NCBI GenBank assembly: GCA_964551015.1 | Contig: CAZKBP010000004.1 | Span: 62,001-126,000, forward strand | DNA: 64,000 nucleotides | Origin: CAZKBP01 sp964551015 | Lineage (GTDB): Bacteria > Bacteroidota > Bacteroidia > Cytophagales > Microscillaceae | Direction: 5' to 3' | Made by a program: the position numbers and the translations under genes | The notes under the pieces: generated by a model | What the model saw: only the letters and a program-made list of their open reading frames with translations | Database searches by the model: none | Told to the model about the DNA's origin: nothing | Part shown: in pieces, positions 53,809 to 62,040 of the stretch | Position numbering within the stretch: position 1 is the stretch's first letter | Layout: every line of letters begins with the position of its first letter

Positions 53809-54986
53809 TGATCATGAATCTTAACATACATATTGTATCCCTGCTGATCTTAGTCGGACTCGTACAGTGCCAATCTCCCGCCACCTTAACCGATGAGGAG
53901 AAAAATAAAGAGCCCATTTCCCCAAGCACAGAAATCGTGCTTAGTCAAGAGCAAATCCAAGCTATTGGCCTAACCTACGGGAAACTAGAAACGAAAAACA
54001 TGGGGCAAAGCATCCGTGCCAATGGACGGGTAGATGTACCTCCTTCTCATCACGCGCAGGTCAACGCCAAGGCCGAGGGCTTCGTACGCACGGTTCAGGT
54101 TTTGCCAGGGCATTTCGTGCGAGCCGGTCAGAGTCTGCTCGTGCTAGAAAACAGCGAATATGTTCATCTTCAAGAGCAGTACCTTATCGCCCAGCAGGAA
54201 TTAGCCTATATCGAGCAAACTTATCAAAGGCAAAACAAACTCAGACAAGAGAGTATCAACGCGCGAAAAGAACTCCAACGGGCAGAGGCTGACTTGGCCA
54301 TCAAAAAAGCCCAAAAAATTAGCCTGGAGCAACGCCTAAGCTTCCTGGGATTTTCGCCCGCTTCTATTCAGGCCGAAAGTATGAGTTCCCTGATTTCGGT
54401 GACCTCCCCGATTGACGGCTATGTCAAAGCCGTATCGGCTCGAATGGGTGCCTTCGTGAATCAAGGTTCTCCCCTGATTGAAATCATAGGTACAGATCAC
54501 AAACATTTGGAGCTTCAGGTATTTGAGAAAGATATTTTGCAAGTCCAAGAAGGGCAGAAGGTGCATTTTAGCGTGCCCAACCTAAAAGACAAAACCTATC
54601 CCGCTACCGTTTTCCTGGTGGGTAAGAGCTTTGAGCAAGCTACCAAAACCGTGCAGGTACATGCCCATATCGAGGATAAAGCCATCGAGCAAAAATTGCT
54701 GCCCGGGATGTTTGTAGAGGCCGAGCTGGAGCTGGCGAACCAAGCTTTGCTAAGCCTACCCGAACAAGCCATTGTACCAGAAGGGGCTTTGTTTTATATT
54801 TTTTGGAAGGCAAAGGAGAAAGGAGACAAAATCTTTTTTCAAAAACGGGAAGTCATTCCCCAAAATACCAAAAATGGCTTCACGGCCGTACGCTTTATAA
54901 AACCGCTACCTACCTCTGCCCAGGTAGTCAAAGAAAAAGCTTACTACCTACAAGCTTTGCTCCACCAAGAAGGAAAAGAGGAATAA
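53808..54986 (+). CDS. RND efflux periplasmic adaptor (CzcB/CusB-like), lipoprotein
   Basis: 392 residues. A signal peptide ends in a possible lipobox (VGLVQC). Membrane-fusion-protein architecture follows: barrel-sandwich half GFVRTVQVLPGHFVRAGQSL, alpha-hairpin (about 125-185), and second lipoyl half SPIDGYVKAVSARMGAFVNQ. The beta-barrel ends in LPEQAIVPEG. It bridges the inner-membrane pump and the outer channel. The first ATG at 53808 overlaps the pump stop; an ATG at 53814 is an alternative start. Confidence 0.9.
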   Translation: MIMNLNIHIVSLLILVGLVQCQSPATLTDEEKNKEPISPSTEIVLSQEQIQAIGLTYGKLETKNMGQSIRANGRVDVPPSHHAQVNAKAEGFVRTVQVLPGHFVRAGQSLLVLENSEYVHLQEQYLIAQQELAYIEQTYQRQNKLRQESINARKELQRAEADLAIKKAQKISLEQRLSFLGFSPASIQAESMSSLISVTSPIDGYVKAVSARMGAFVNQGSPLIEIIGTDHKHLELQVFEKDILQVQEGQKVHFSVPNLKDKTYPATVFLVGKSFEQATKTVQVHAHIEDKAIEQKLLPGMFVEAELELANQALLSLPEQAIVPEGALFYIFWKAKEKGDKIFFQKREVIPQNTKNGFTAVRFIKPLPTSAQVVKEKAYYLQALLHQEGKEE

Positions 54987-55049
54987 AAAAGCACTAGATT
55001 TTGTTAGAAAAAGTATCGCATTCATTTGCAATAAATGCATGCTAGCTTG

Positions 55050-55097
55050 GCTTTTATAAAAGCTTCTAAAACTGGGAAATTTCAGGGTTAAAGACCC
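55050..55097. repeat. Palindromes upstream of the repeat-protein gene
   Basis: GCTTTTATAAAAGC (55050-55063) is a perfect 14-base palindrome. GGGT-taaag-ACCC (55085-55097) forms a short stem. Both lie in the 141-base gap after the adaptor gene and could be a regulator site or part of a terminator. Confidence 0.35.
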
Positions 55098-55127
55098 GAA
55101 AAAGTAGCTCATAACCAACAACTACTT

Positions 55128-55652
55128 ATGTGGAAAAAACAAAGTATACTCGTTCTTCTCTGCCTAATGGGGATGCCTCAAATCCTGCTGGCACAAAAAA
55201 TCTATCGCTCCCAAGACCGTTGGGGGAACGTGCGTGGCGATTGTATTGCCAAGGTAGAGAATGGAAATCAAATTTATCGCAGCAGTGGCGCATTTTGTAA
55301 TCAGGGAAATTGTATCTATATTATTCAGCAAAACCGAGTGTTCACTTCCTCTGGGGCATTTTGTACCATCGCCAAGGACTGCGCTTTCGTGATGGACGGA
55401 AATTACTTTTATGAGTCAGACGATCCTTTTGGCAATTATTTGGGGAATGTGGTATTTTTGGTAGAAGAGAACCGGATTTACAAATCTGTCAATGGTTTTG
55501 GCCGGGGAGAATGCCTGTATATTGTAGAAGATAATAAAGTTTATAATTCTTTCAATCCCTTTGGCACGATGAAAGATGATTGTATCCTGATGATTGAAGA
55601 AGGCGAAATCACCTGGATTGCTCTCTTATCCATCTTGGCAAGGAGATTTTGA
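55128..55652 (+). CDS. Exported six-repeat protein of unknown function
   Basis: 174 residues. Signal peptide about 1-24. The mature part is six tandem units of about 21-25 residues with the consensus [KR][IV]Y.S...[FW][GC]N....[DN]C...[VI].[ED][NG]. Examples are KIYRSQDRWGN, QIYRSSGAFCN and RIYKSVNGFG. Cysteines recur at the same place in most repeats. The pattern suggests a beta-rich repeat fold such as a small propeller or solenoid. No enzyme motif. The gene following is a membrane protein 76 bases away. Confidence 0.75.
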   Translation: MWKKQSILVLLCLMGMPQILLAQKIYRSQDRWGNVRGDCIAKVENGNQIYRSSGAFCNQGNCIYIIQQNRVFTSSGAFCTIAKDCAFVMDGNYFYESDDPFGNYLGNVVFLVEENRIYKSVNGFGRGECLYIVEDNKVYNSFNPFGTMKDDCILMIEEGEITWIALLSILARRF

Positions 55653-55728
55653 ACAAGCACGAGATCAATTCAATTCAATAAAGTATAAGGCAGAATACAG
55701 ATTGCGAACTACCAAATCAAGCCTCAAT

Positions 55729-56535
55729 ATGACGCTTACCTTAGAAGAAGAAAAGAAAAAAAAGAAGCTTAGTTTCCCCTGGCTGACCTTATCATTCCTT
55801 GGTTTGGGAGTAGGGATAGCCGTCATTTGGGCAAATTACACAGGCGAGAATATTCATATCGTCATCGGCGCCGAAATTATTCTGATTTCTCTGGGAAGCT
55901 TGCTGATTCACAATCATTTAAACATCTTAGCCAAATGCTTACTTGCGCTGGGCATCAGTACCCCTTTTGCCGCGGCTACCTTAGCCCCCTTGTACTACCC
56001 GACTTCGGCTTGGTTTGTCTCGGTAGGATTTTGGAAAATGTTTGGCATCGGAGTAATCCCAGGAATCAATGTCTTTTTTTTGGGAGTTTTCCTCTTTACA
56101 GAAATTGATAAAAAAACTTCTAAACGAAAAGAGAAAGACCCACCGTGGTTGTGGGGAATAGATATCCTGTTCCGAGTGGGTAGTCTGGTCACACTGGCCA
56201 CGGTCTTGGTGGGGGAGTGGAATATTTACACGATTCCCTTGGTATACGGAGGGGTAGCTACTTTTTTGACGGTTTTGATCGTACTGATTCCATACCGTTT
56301 TCAGGCGGGCTTGCGTGGGTCGGGCAAAGTCATGCTCTCGCTGGGCATTGGCGGCATGCTCGTGATGGTATTGGCGTGGAGTATGGCCAAGGAGAGAATC
56401 GCACCTTCGGAAGCACTCTGGGTGTTCTTGCCTTCTCTTTTTCTGGCTTTATGGGGTTTAGTAATTATACTTTTTATGACCAAGCCTGGAGATACTTCAC
56501 CTCCCAAACTCAAAGTCCGCCCGCCCTCTAGGTAA
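55729..56535 (+). CDS. Polytopic membrane protein of unknown function
   Basis: 268 residues from the ATG at 55729; the longer frame would overlap the repeat protein and has a hydrophilic tail. About eight membrane helices follow a charged N-terminus (LEEEKKKKKLSFP). Glycine-rich helices (GVGIAVIWANYTGENIH, SLGIGGMLVMVLAWSMA) have no transporter signature that I recognise. Probably inner membrane. It ends 46 bases before the DinB-like gene. Confidence 0.65.
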   Translation: MTLTLEEEKKKKKLSFPWLTLSFLGLGVGIAVIWANYTGENIHIVIGAEIILISLGSLLIHNHLNILAKCLLALGISTPFAAATLAPLYYPTSAWFVSVGFWKMFGIGVIPGINVFFLGVFLFTEIDKKTSKRKEKDPPWLWGIDILFRVGSLVTLATVLVGEWNIYTIPLVYGGVATFLTVLIVLIPYRFQAGLRGSGKVMLSLGIGGMLVMVLAWSMAKERIAPSEALWVFLPSLFLALWGLVIILFMTKPGDTSPPKLKVRPPSR

Positions 56536-56581
56536 ATTAGCATACATATGTTCTTCTATCCACTCCTAAATCTGATCATCG

Positions 56582-57040
56582 ATGCAAGCCTATTTCTTGA
56601 AAATGTACACCTATGAAGATTGGGCAAACTTGAAAGTAGCTCGCTTAGCCCAAGAACCTCCTTCACTACCCGATCGAGTGTCTGCCATTTTTTCTCACCT
56701 ACTAGCTGCGCAGCAAGTTTGGTATCACCGGCTAACTGAGCAGGACAATCCGCCCGCCGTTTGGTCAAATTACCCGATATCTGATTGGGAAAGCTTGTTA
56801 CTTGAAAATGGTGCCCAATTTCGCCAATTGATTCAAAGCTATCAAGAAGCAGATTGGAACCGAAAAGTAATCTATCAAAACTCCAAGGGAACCCGTTTTG
56901 AAACACCCGTGCACGAAATTCTGAGCCATTTATTACTACACGCTGCTTACCATCGGGGGCAGTTAATCCTGCTGCTCAAGCCTCTGGTAAAAGAACTCCC
57001 GCTTATTGATTTCATTTTCTATCTGAGAGAACAGGGATAA
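56582..57040 (+). CDS. DinB-like protein
   Basis: 152 residues forming a DinB four-helix bundle: YTYEDWANLKVARLAQ, SHLLAAQQVWYHRL and LLLHAAYHRGQLILLL. The histidines of SHLL and LHAAYHRG fit the metal-binding triad of the family. Members include bacillithiol- and mycothiol-dependent transferases as well as uncharacterised stress proteins. The start is the ATG at 56582. Spaced 15 bases from trmH. Confidence 0.8.
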   Translation: MQAYFLKMYTYEDWANLKVARLAQEPPSLPDRVSAIFSHLLAAQQVWYHRLTEQDNPPAVWSNYPISDWESLLLENGAQFRQLIQSYQEADWNRKVIYQNSKGTRFETPVHEILSHLLLHAAYHRGQLILLLKPLVKELPLIDFIFYLREQG

Positions 57041-57055
57041 AACAGAACGAGATTG

Positions 57056-57733
57056 ATGTCCGAAGTACAAAAGTTATGGCAGTATCTGGCACCTTACCTG
57101 ACCGAGCATAAAAAGAACCTTTTTGAAGAAGTGCTCGCCAATAGAACTCGACATTTGGTCGTAGTGCTAGAAGATTTGCTTCAAGACAGGAACATGGGTG
57201 CAATCGCGCGTACCTGTGAATGCATGGGGATTCAGGACTTGTATGTTATCGCGGCCAATGAGCACACGCAAGTTGCCCATAGCATAGCCAAGGGTGCCGA
57301 AAAATGGATGGATTTACACCTTTTTAATCAGGCGGAAAACAATTCTCTGGCCTGCATAGCAGCCCTAAAAGAGCAAGGCTACCAAATTGTGGCTACTACG
57401 CCGCACGCACAGGGAATCTTACCAACAGACTTCAAGCTCGAGGCCAAATCTGCTCTCTTCTTCGGAGGAGAGCGTTATGGGCTAAGTGCTGAGGTGAGGG
57501 CGAAAGCAGATGTTTTTTTGAGAATTCCAAGTTGGGGCTTCACCGAAAGCTACAATGTATCCGTGTCGGCTGCCTTGATTCTCTATGATCTATTACCCAG
57601 ATTACGTGCGCGAACAGACATTCCTTGGCAGTTAAACGAGGAAGAAGCTTTGAAAATCAAAACTATTTGGGCCACCCGTACCATCCCCAATGGGGCTAAA
57701 ATTGTAGAACATTTCTGGCAAAAATTAGCTTGA
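57056..57733 (+). CDS. trmH: tRNA (guanosine-2'-O)-methyltransferase, TrmH/SpoU type
   Basis: 225 residues from the ATG at 57056. The SPOUT motifs are present: EDLLQDRNMGAIARTCECMG (motif 1), LFFGGERYGLSAEV (motif 2) and SYNVSVSAALILYDLL (motif 3, knot). It methylates the ribose of G18 in tRNA. The length and C-terminal extension resemble TrmH rather than RlmB. Confidence 0.92.
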   Translation: MSEVQKLWQYLAPYLTEHKKNLFEEVLANRTRHLVVVLEDLLQDRNMGAIARTCECMGIQDLYVIAANEHTQVAHSIAKGAEKWMDLHLFNQAENNSLACIAALKEQGYQIVATTPHAQGILPTDFKLEAKSALFFGGERYGLSAEVRAKADVFLRIPSWGFTESYNVSVSAALILYDLLPRLRARTDIPWQLNEEEALKIKTIWATRTIPNGAKIVEHFWQKLA

Positions 57734-57809
57734 AATGGATATTTGTCTCGAATAACTGGCGACTCCTGCGGATTGAGAGCGCAGATGTTCCCATTTTTAG
57801 GTATTAATG

Positions 57810-57838
57810 TGCCAGAATGTCAGATTTTTATAAAAATC
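57810..57838. promoter_or_regulatory. Palindromic elements upstream of the J-domain gene (possible stress operator)
   Basis: TGCCA-GAA-TGTCA (57810-57822) is a near-perfect inverted repeat. It runs directly into the perfect 16-base palindrome GATTTTTATAAAAATC (57823-57838). Both lie about 155-180 bases before the CbpA-type gene. Similar TGACA/TGTCA-type elements occur before heat-shock genes in some Bacteroidota, but this is inference. Confidence 0.4.
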
Positions 57839-57991
57839 GCTTAGCTTTTGAGCCGAGATGTCGCTTTCAAAGGGATTTAGACGCCCGAAGCGGGGCTGGT
57901 ATTAGGATTGATATATTAATATTTCAGGAAGGAACTAGGTAAACACGCCCCAAGGAGCTTCAACCTCAGGGCAAGACGAAAAATTCAGATT

Positions 57992-58888
57992 ATGGCAAAA
58001 GACTATTATCAAATATTAGGAGTCAGCCGAGAGGCGAATCAGGAGGAAATCAAGAAAGCTTATCGAGATTTAGCTAAAAAATATCACCCTGATCGGAATT
58101 CTGGCGATGAAAAGGCCGAAAAACGCTTCAAAGAAATCGGAGAAGCCTTTGAAGTATTGAAGGATGAAGAAAAAAGGAAAAAATACGATCGTTTTGGGGA
58201 AAATTGGAAAAACGCCGAACAATTTAGCAATGCAGGCGGGAGCGGCTCTTATTATACCTACCAAGGAAATGCAGAAGATTTTGAAAATGTCTTCGGCCAA
58301 GGAGGTTTTTCCAGCATCTTCGAGGAGATGTTTGGGGGAGGAGAATCCTTTGGACGCAAGCGGAGCCGTCAACGAGCGCGGCGTGGCCAAAATCTCAGAG
58401 CACAAGTAAGCCTGAGCCTGGAAGAAGCTTATCACGGAAGCGAAAGAATCATTGCTGTAGGCGACAAAAAATTAAAGATTAGTCTTAAACCTGGTATCGC
58501 TTCTGACCAGCAACTCCGCATCAAGGACAAGGGTGAACCTGGATACGAAGGAGCGCCCGCTGGTGATTTGTTAATTGACGTGCAAGTACAATCACATCCT
58601 CATTTTGAAAGAAAAGGGAACGATTTGCATTTGAATTTAGAAATTGATGTCTTTACCGCCGTACTTGGAGGCAAAGTTACGATACAGACGCTCGCCGGTG
58701 ATTTACAGCTAAAAATCCCGCAGGGTACCGATAGTGGCAAAACTTTAAGGCTCCGCGATAAGGGAATGCCTGTTTATCAGAAAGCAGGAACGTACGGAGA
58801 CTTGTATGCCAAAATAGAGATTAAAGTCCCCAAAAGCCTAAGCGATCAACAAAAGAAAGACTGGGAAAAACTAAGAAAAAATGGTTAG
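57992..58888 (+). CDS. DnaJ-like co-chaperone CbpA type (class II J-protein)
   Basis: 298 residues. J domain about 1-70 (YYQILGVSREANQEEIKKAY; HPDRN at about 33-37). A G/F-like linker follows (about 75-130). C-terminal substrate-binding domains (about 135-290) contain no zinc finger, so this is class II, like CbpA/DnaJ2. It stimulates DnaK and binds unfolded proteins. No dnaK or grpE is near. Preceded by the palindromic elements at 57810-57838. Confidence 0.9.
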   Translation: MAKDYYQILGVSREANQEEIKKAYRDLAKKYHPDRNSGDEKAEKRFKEIGEAFEVLKDEEKRKKYDRFGENWKNAEQFSNAGGSGSYYTYQGNAEDFENVFGQGGFSSIFEEMFGGGESFGRKRSRQRARRGQNLRAQVSLSLEEAYHGSERIIAVGDKKLKISLKPGIASDQQLRIKDKGEPGYEGAPAGDLLIDVQVQSHPHFERKGNDLHLNLEIDVFTAVLGGKVTIQTLAGDLQLKIPQGTDSGKTLRLRDKGMPVYQKAGTYGDLYAKIEIKVPKSLSDQQKKDWEKLRKNG

Positions 58889-58944
58889 CAGACTATAGAA
58901 AAAAAAGTAAGGCCAAATAGCAAGTGATCATTTTCTCCTTCATT

Positions 58945-58968
58945 ATAGTATTACTATTAGAATACTAT
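58945..58968. repeat. 8-bp inverted repeat between the co-chaperone and secreted-protein genes
   Basis: ATAGTATT (58945-58952) and AATACTAT (58961-58968) are perfect reverse complements around 8 bases. It lies 57 bases after the co-chaperone stop and about 40 bases upstream of the promoter of the next gene. Confidence 0.4.
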
Positions 58969-59005
58969 CATATGCTAAAATACAGCTCTTTTTTTAATAG
59001 ATAAG

Positions 59006-59035
59006 TTGGAATATAGTCGAGTTTTACTTACTTTG
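59006..59035 (+). promoter_or_regulatory. Probable promoter (TTG-N20-TACTTTG)
   Basis: TTG at 59006-59008 and a 7-base -7 variant TACTTTG at 59029-59035 lie 20 bases apart. The coding start at 59063 follows after 27 bases. Confidence 0.5.
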
Positions 59036-59062
59036 CGTTATCATTAAACCAGAGTAAATACT

Positions 59063-59509
59063 ATGTTGTCTCTTCAACTACTATTGAGTTTCTATTTGGC
59101 CTTTTCTGCAGAGGCTGGTCATAATCATACCCAAAGTTCATCTCTGATTCGCAAACAAACTTATATCTACGATGGTGCTATCGGCGAGGAGCGTGTGCGA
59201 TTTATATTACATTTTGACATAGGGCTGGTGTGCCCTGCTTACCAAGGTCATTATTTTTACCTGACCAAACCTGAAGAGCTTCATTCAGTGAGAGGAGTCT
59301 GTGGCTATGTAGTCTGTAAAGACCGTCAGAATCAATATCCTAGTGGCCCTATTTTGTACTTGGATGAACGCCAGAAAAGACAAACAATCGCCAAGCTTCA
59401 TCTCTGTCCTAAAGACCCGAAATTAGAACGCTTAGAGGGCTGGATTTTCCAAGCAGATTGCCAAGCGTATCAAGTTTGGCTAGATTTGGTAGATGTTATA
59501 GAAAGATAA
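59063..59509 (+). CDS. Small exported protein of unknown function
   Basis: 148 residues with a signal-like N-terminus (about 1-17, LSLQLLLSFYLAFSAEAG). Cysteines occur at VCPAYQ, GVCGYVVC, LHLCPKD and QADCQ, so disulfides are likely. I recognise no domain. It has its own promoter at 59006 and a strong terminator whose stem overlaps the stop codon, so it is probably a single-gene unit. It may be surface-exposed or periplasmic. Confidence 0.65.
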   Translation: MLSLQLLLSFYLAFSAEAGHNHTQSSSLIRKQTYIYDGAIGEERVRFILHFDIGLVCPAYQGHYFYLTKPEELHSVRGVCGYVVCKDRQNQYPSGPILYLDERQKRQTIAKLHLCPKDPKLERLEGWIFQADCQAYQVWLDLVDVIER

Positions 59510-59552
59510 TCAAAGAGGTTGGCACGATCATCATGCCAACCTCTTTGATTAT
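59506..59552. terminator. Perfect 19-bp hairpin overlapping the stop codon
   Basis: Arms 59506-59524 and 59534-59552 are perfect reverse complements with a 9-base loop; the TAA at 59507-59509 is inside the left arm. It probably terminates transcription from both this gene and the convergent metacaspase operon. Confidence 0.8.
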
Positions 59553-59623
59553 TTATTATTTTGGGAAAAGCTCAGGCGTGGGAACACGGACGACTCAGCA
59601 CCCAAGAAGAGAGCAGGAAAAAG

Positions 59624-60562
59624 CTATTTCTTGGTATTAGAATCTTCTTTTTCCTCTTCTGTACCCTGAAGAGTAAAGAAAAACTGTCCGCCTTCGCTAC
59701 CTACGCCACTCAACTGACCATAGAGTGGATCTTGTTCGGTAGTTTCTTCTACTTGTTTTTCCACGAAAGAGGCTAGTTCTTCTACAAAAATTTTGTCTTT
59801 CAGGTTTTCTTTTAGGTATTGAATCAAAAAACCAGCAAAGGGGCTGTTTGCTCCTTTTTTTCCATCTGATACTACTTCCAAGTTACCTGAACTCAGGCCC
59901 CAGCGTGATTTTACAGATTCTTCTTTGGTAATTCCTCTGGTTTCCGAGAAGAGTGAACCCGAAAAACAAGCGTCTGCCACTAAGAACACGTGTCGGAATT
60001 TCATCTGCTTGATGTAGTCTCGGATACGATCATTAGGAATGAAAGTAGAAGTAGCACCACTCTGTGTTTTTCCATCGTAAGGAACCCAGTAACCTAAATC
60101 GAAGGAGGCATCGTAAAAGCCGTGTCCAGAGTAATAGATGAGCAGATTGTCTATGTTGGTTCCTTTCCCTACGAGGCTCTCAAATTGTGCTTCTATATTA
60201 GCATCGGTTACTTCTTCATTCAAGAGTTCGTAGATATTTTCTTGTTTAAATCCATATCTTTCCATCAATACCTTTTTCACATCCCTTGCATCTCTCACCG
60301 CGTTGTTAAGCGATTTCCAAAACTTGTACTTGTCGGCGGCGATCAAGAGCAGGTAATTTTCAGAGCCAACCACGTCTTCAAAATCAAAAGCATCCATGGA
60401 GCTAGATAGGAAAGAAATATCAAAATTTTTGATTCGGCTGTAGGCAGAAGCAGACTGCAGGTTTCGCTCTTCCTCCTCTTCGTTTTGGGCAATCGAGGAC
60501 GTAAAGCCCAGCAATAGGATCGCTAACGATAAGATAAAACGCTCTAATATATGAATTCTCAT
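59624..60562 (-). CDS. Exported metacaspase-like (peptidase C14) protein
   Basis: 312 residues from the ATG at 60562. Signal peptide about 1-26 (ending SIAQ), a Glu-rich stretch, then a caspase-like domain (about 65-285) with the catalytic His in IYYSGHGFY (H147) and Cys in VADACFSGSL (C199). Metacaspases cleave after Arg/Lys; the periplasmic or surface location is inferred from the signal. It is last in an operon with a PKD lipoprotein (12 bases upstream) and a membrane protein. Its substrate is unknown. Confidence 0.9.
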   Translation of the reverse strand: MRIHILERFILSLAILLLGFTSSIAQNEEEEERNLQSASAYSRIKNFDISFLSSSMDAFDFEDVVGSENYLLLIAADKYKFWKSLNNAVRDARDVKKVLMERYGFKQENIYELLNEEVTDANIEAQFESLVGKGTNIDNLLIYYSGHGFYDASFDLGYWVPYDGKTQSGATSTFIPNDRIRDYIKQMKFRHVFLVADACFSGSLFSETRGITKEESVKSRWGLSSGNLEVVSDGKKGANSPFAGFLIQYLKENLKDKIFVEELASFVEKQVEETTEQDPLYGQLSGVGSEGGQFFFTLQGTEEEKEDSNTKK

Positions 60563-60574
60563 CACTGAATATTT

Positions 60575-62032
60575 TTATTGTAGTTCATTATTTATCCTAA
60601 TATAATAAAAATCACGTAATCCGCTACTAAAGCTCTGAGTAGCCCCCACGATAGAAAAAGTGCCGTCTCTTTCTAAACTCATGTCGTAGGGTTGGTCATT
60701 TTGTGCTCCACCGAAGAGGCGTACTCCTTGCAGTTGGCCGAAAGGGCTGTATCTTGCCACGAGTATGTCTTTGTTGGTAATGGGGTTCTCGTGCACTCCC
60801 GTGGCATAAATAGTACCATCATTGCCCTCAATCGCCTTGCTATACTGTTCGTGATAATAGACTCGTTGATCGATCCATCTTTGGGTCGCGAAATCATCAA
60901 AACGCGCCAAGAAAGCATTCATACTATCGGCGGGGGCGTTTTCGTAGGTAATCTTTCCAGCGAGTAAGATATCACCATTCTCGGCCTGAGTCACACCTAA
61001 TCCTTCACCATTAAAAGTTCTACCATTGATTCTAGGTTCAAATTTTTGTGCCGTACCGAAATCAGGCTCAAGACGATAAGCCACAGGGCGGCGGTTCTCG
61101 GTAACCGCAAGAATAAAAGAGCCATCAAAAGTAAATATAAAGTCATTGACCCGCCATTTATTACCCAAAGGAGCATCAAAAAGCCGGATACCACCTTCGC
61201 CGTATTCTACAATGAGCAAGTCAGGTTCGGCCAGTGTGGTTCCATTTAGCTCTGCTTCATAACCCACTACCAAGAAACTCTCGTTAAGCTCGATGACTCG
61301 GTTAAATCTTTGATCGGCTACTGTATTGCGTAACGTGAGCCACTCTTCATTCCCCTCAAAGTCAGTCTTGAGAATAAATGAGTCGCTTTCAAGTGAGTTG
61401 TAATCATAATAACCTACCAATACAAAACCACCATCGATGGTAGGATTGATATCAGTTACTACAATTTCGCCTCGGCCATCGGCAATGCTAGAATATTCTT
61501 GACGCCAATCTTCCACGAAGTTTCTATCCGTGCGAATCAATAACAAAGTGTTCAGATCTTTTCTGCCAGCAAAAATATAACCATCTGGTAGGATGCTGTA
61601 GCTAAAACCCGTATCGTCTGTATCTGCTCCACCTAGGATTTGAAAGTTACCAGCAGCTTGTGTACGCGGTACGACGGTGATGAACCTTGTAATCGTATCT
61701 TTGGTAACACCATCGGCTTTGGTACTAATGAGGCGCACGTTGTAGATACTGGCACTATCTTGATAAATATGCTTAGGATTGGCTTCGGCGCTAGTACTAC
61801 CATCGCCAAAGTCCCACTCGTAGCTAGCGGCCACCTGTGAAGAAAATTGAAAGAATTGGATCGTATCGCCCACCTGAGCTACAGCTTGTGAAACGGCAAA
61901 ATTAGCATCAAGCTCTATAAAAGATACGGGCTCGATATCCAAACAGGCAACTAGCACGATACTCATGCTGGCCAAGCCCCAATTGATTCGGCTTACAATT
62001 TCGTTTTTAACCTTAGAATATAGCTTTTTCAT
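60575..62032 (-). CDS. PKD-domain lipoprotein with beta-propeller-like repeats
   Basis: 485 residues from the ATG at 62032 (a TTG upstream would overlap the next gene's stop). A signal peptide ends in a lipobox (VLVAC). A PKD domain spans about 40-120 (YEWDFGDGSTSAEANPKHIY). The rest shows repeated GGFVLVGY...LKTDFEGNEEW-type motifs, suggesting a beta-propeller. It is probably outer-surface anchored. It is located between the metacaspase gene and the DUF5683-like gene in one operon and could be a substrate-binding partner. Confidence 0.8.
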   Translation of the reverse strand: MKKLYSKVKNEIVSRINWGLASMSIVLVACLDIEPVSFIELDANFAVSQAVAQVGDTIQFFQFSSQVAASYEWDFGDGSTSAEANPKHIYQDSASIYNVRLISTKADGVTKDTITRFITVVPRTQAAGNFQILGGADTDDTGFSYSILPDGYIFAGRKDLNTLLLIRTDRNFVEDWRQEYSSIADGRGEIVVTDINPTIDGGFVLVGYYDYNSLESDSFILKTDFEGNEEWLTLRNTVADQRFNRVIELNESFLVVGYEAELNGTTLAEPDLLIVEYGEGGIRLFDAPLGNKWRVNDFIFTFDGSFILAVTENRRPVAYRLEPDFGTAQKFEPRINGRTFNGEGLGVTQAENGDILLAGKITYENAPADSMNAFLARFDDFATQRWIDQRVYYHEQYSKAIEGNDGTIYATGVHENPITNKDILVARYSPFGQLQGVRLFGGAQNDQPYDMSLERDGTFSIVGATQSFSSGLRDFYYIRINNELQ

Positions 62033-62040
62033 CTTTTTTA

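Noticed and set aside
57734..57991. CIRCE element upstream of the DnaJ-like gene
   Set aside because: No TTAGCACTC-N9-GAGTGCTAA; the palindromes present are different.
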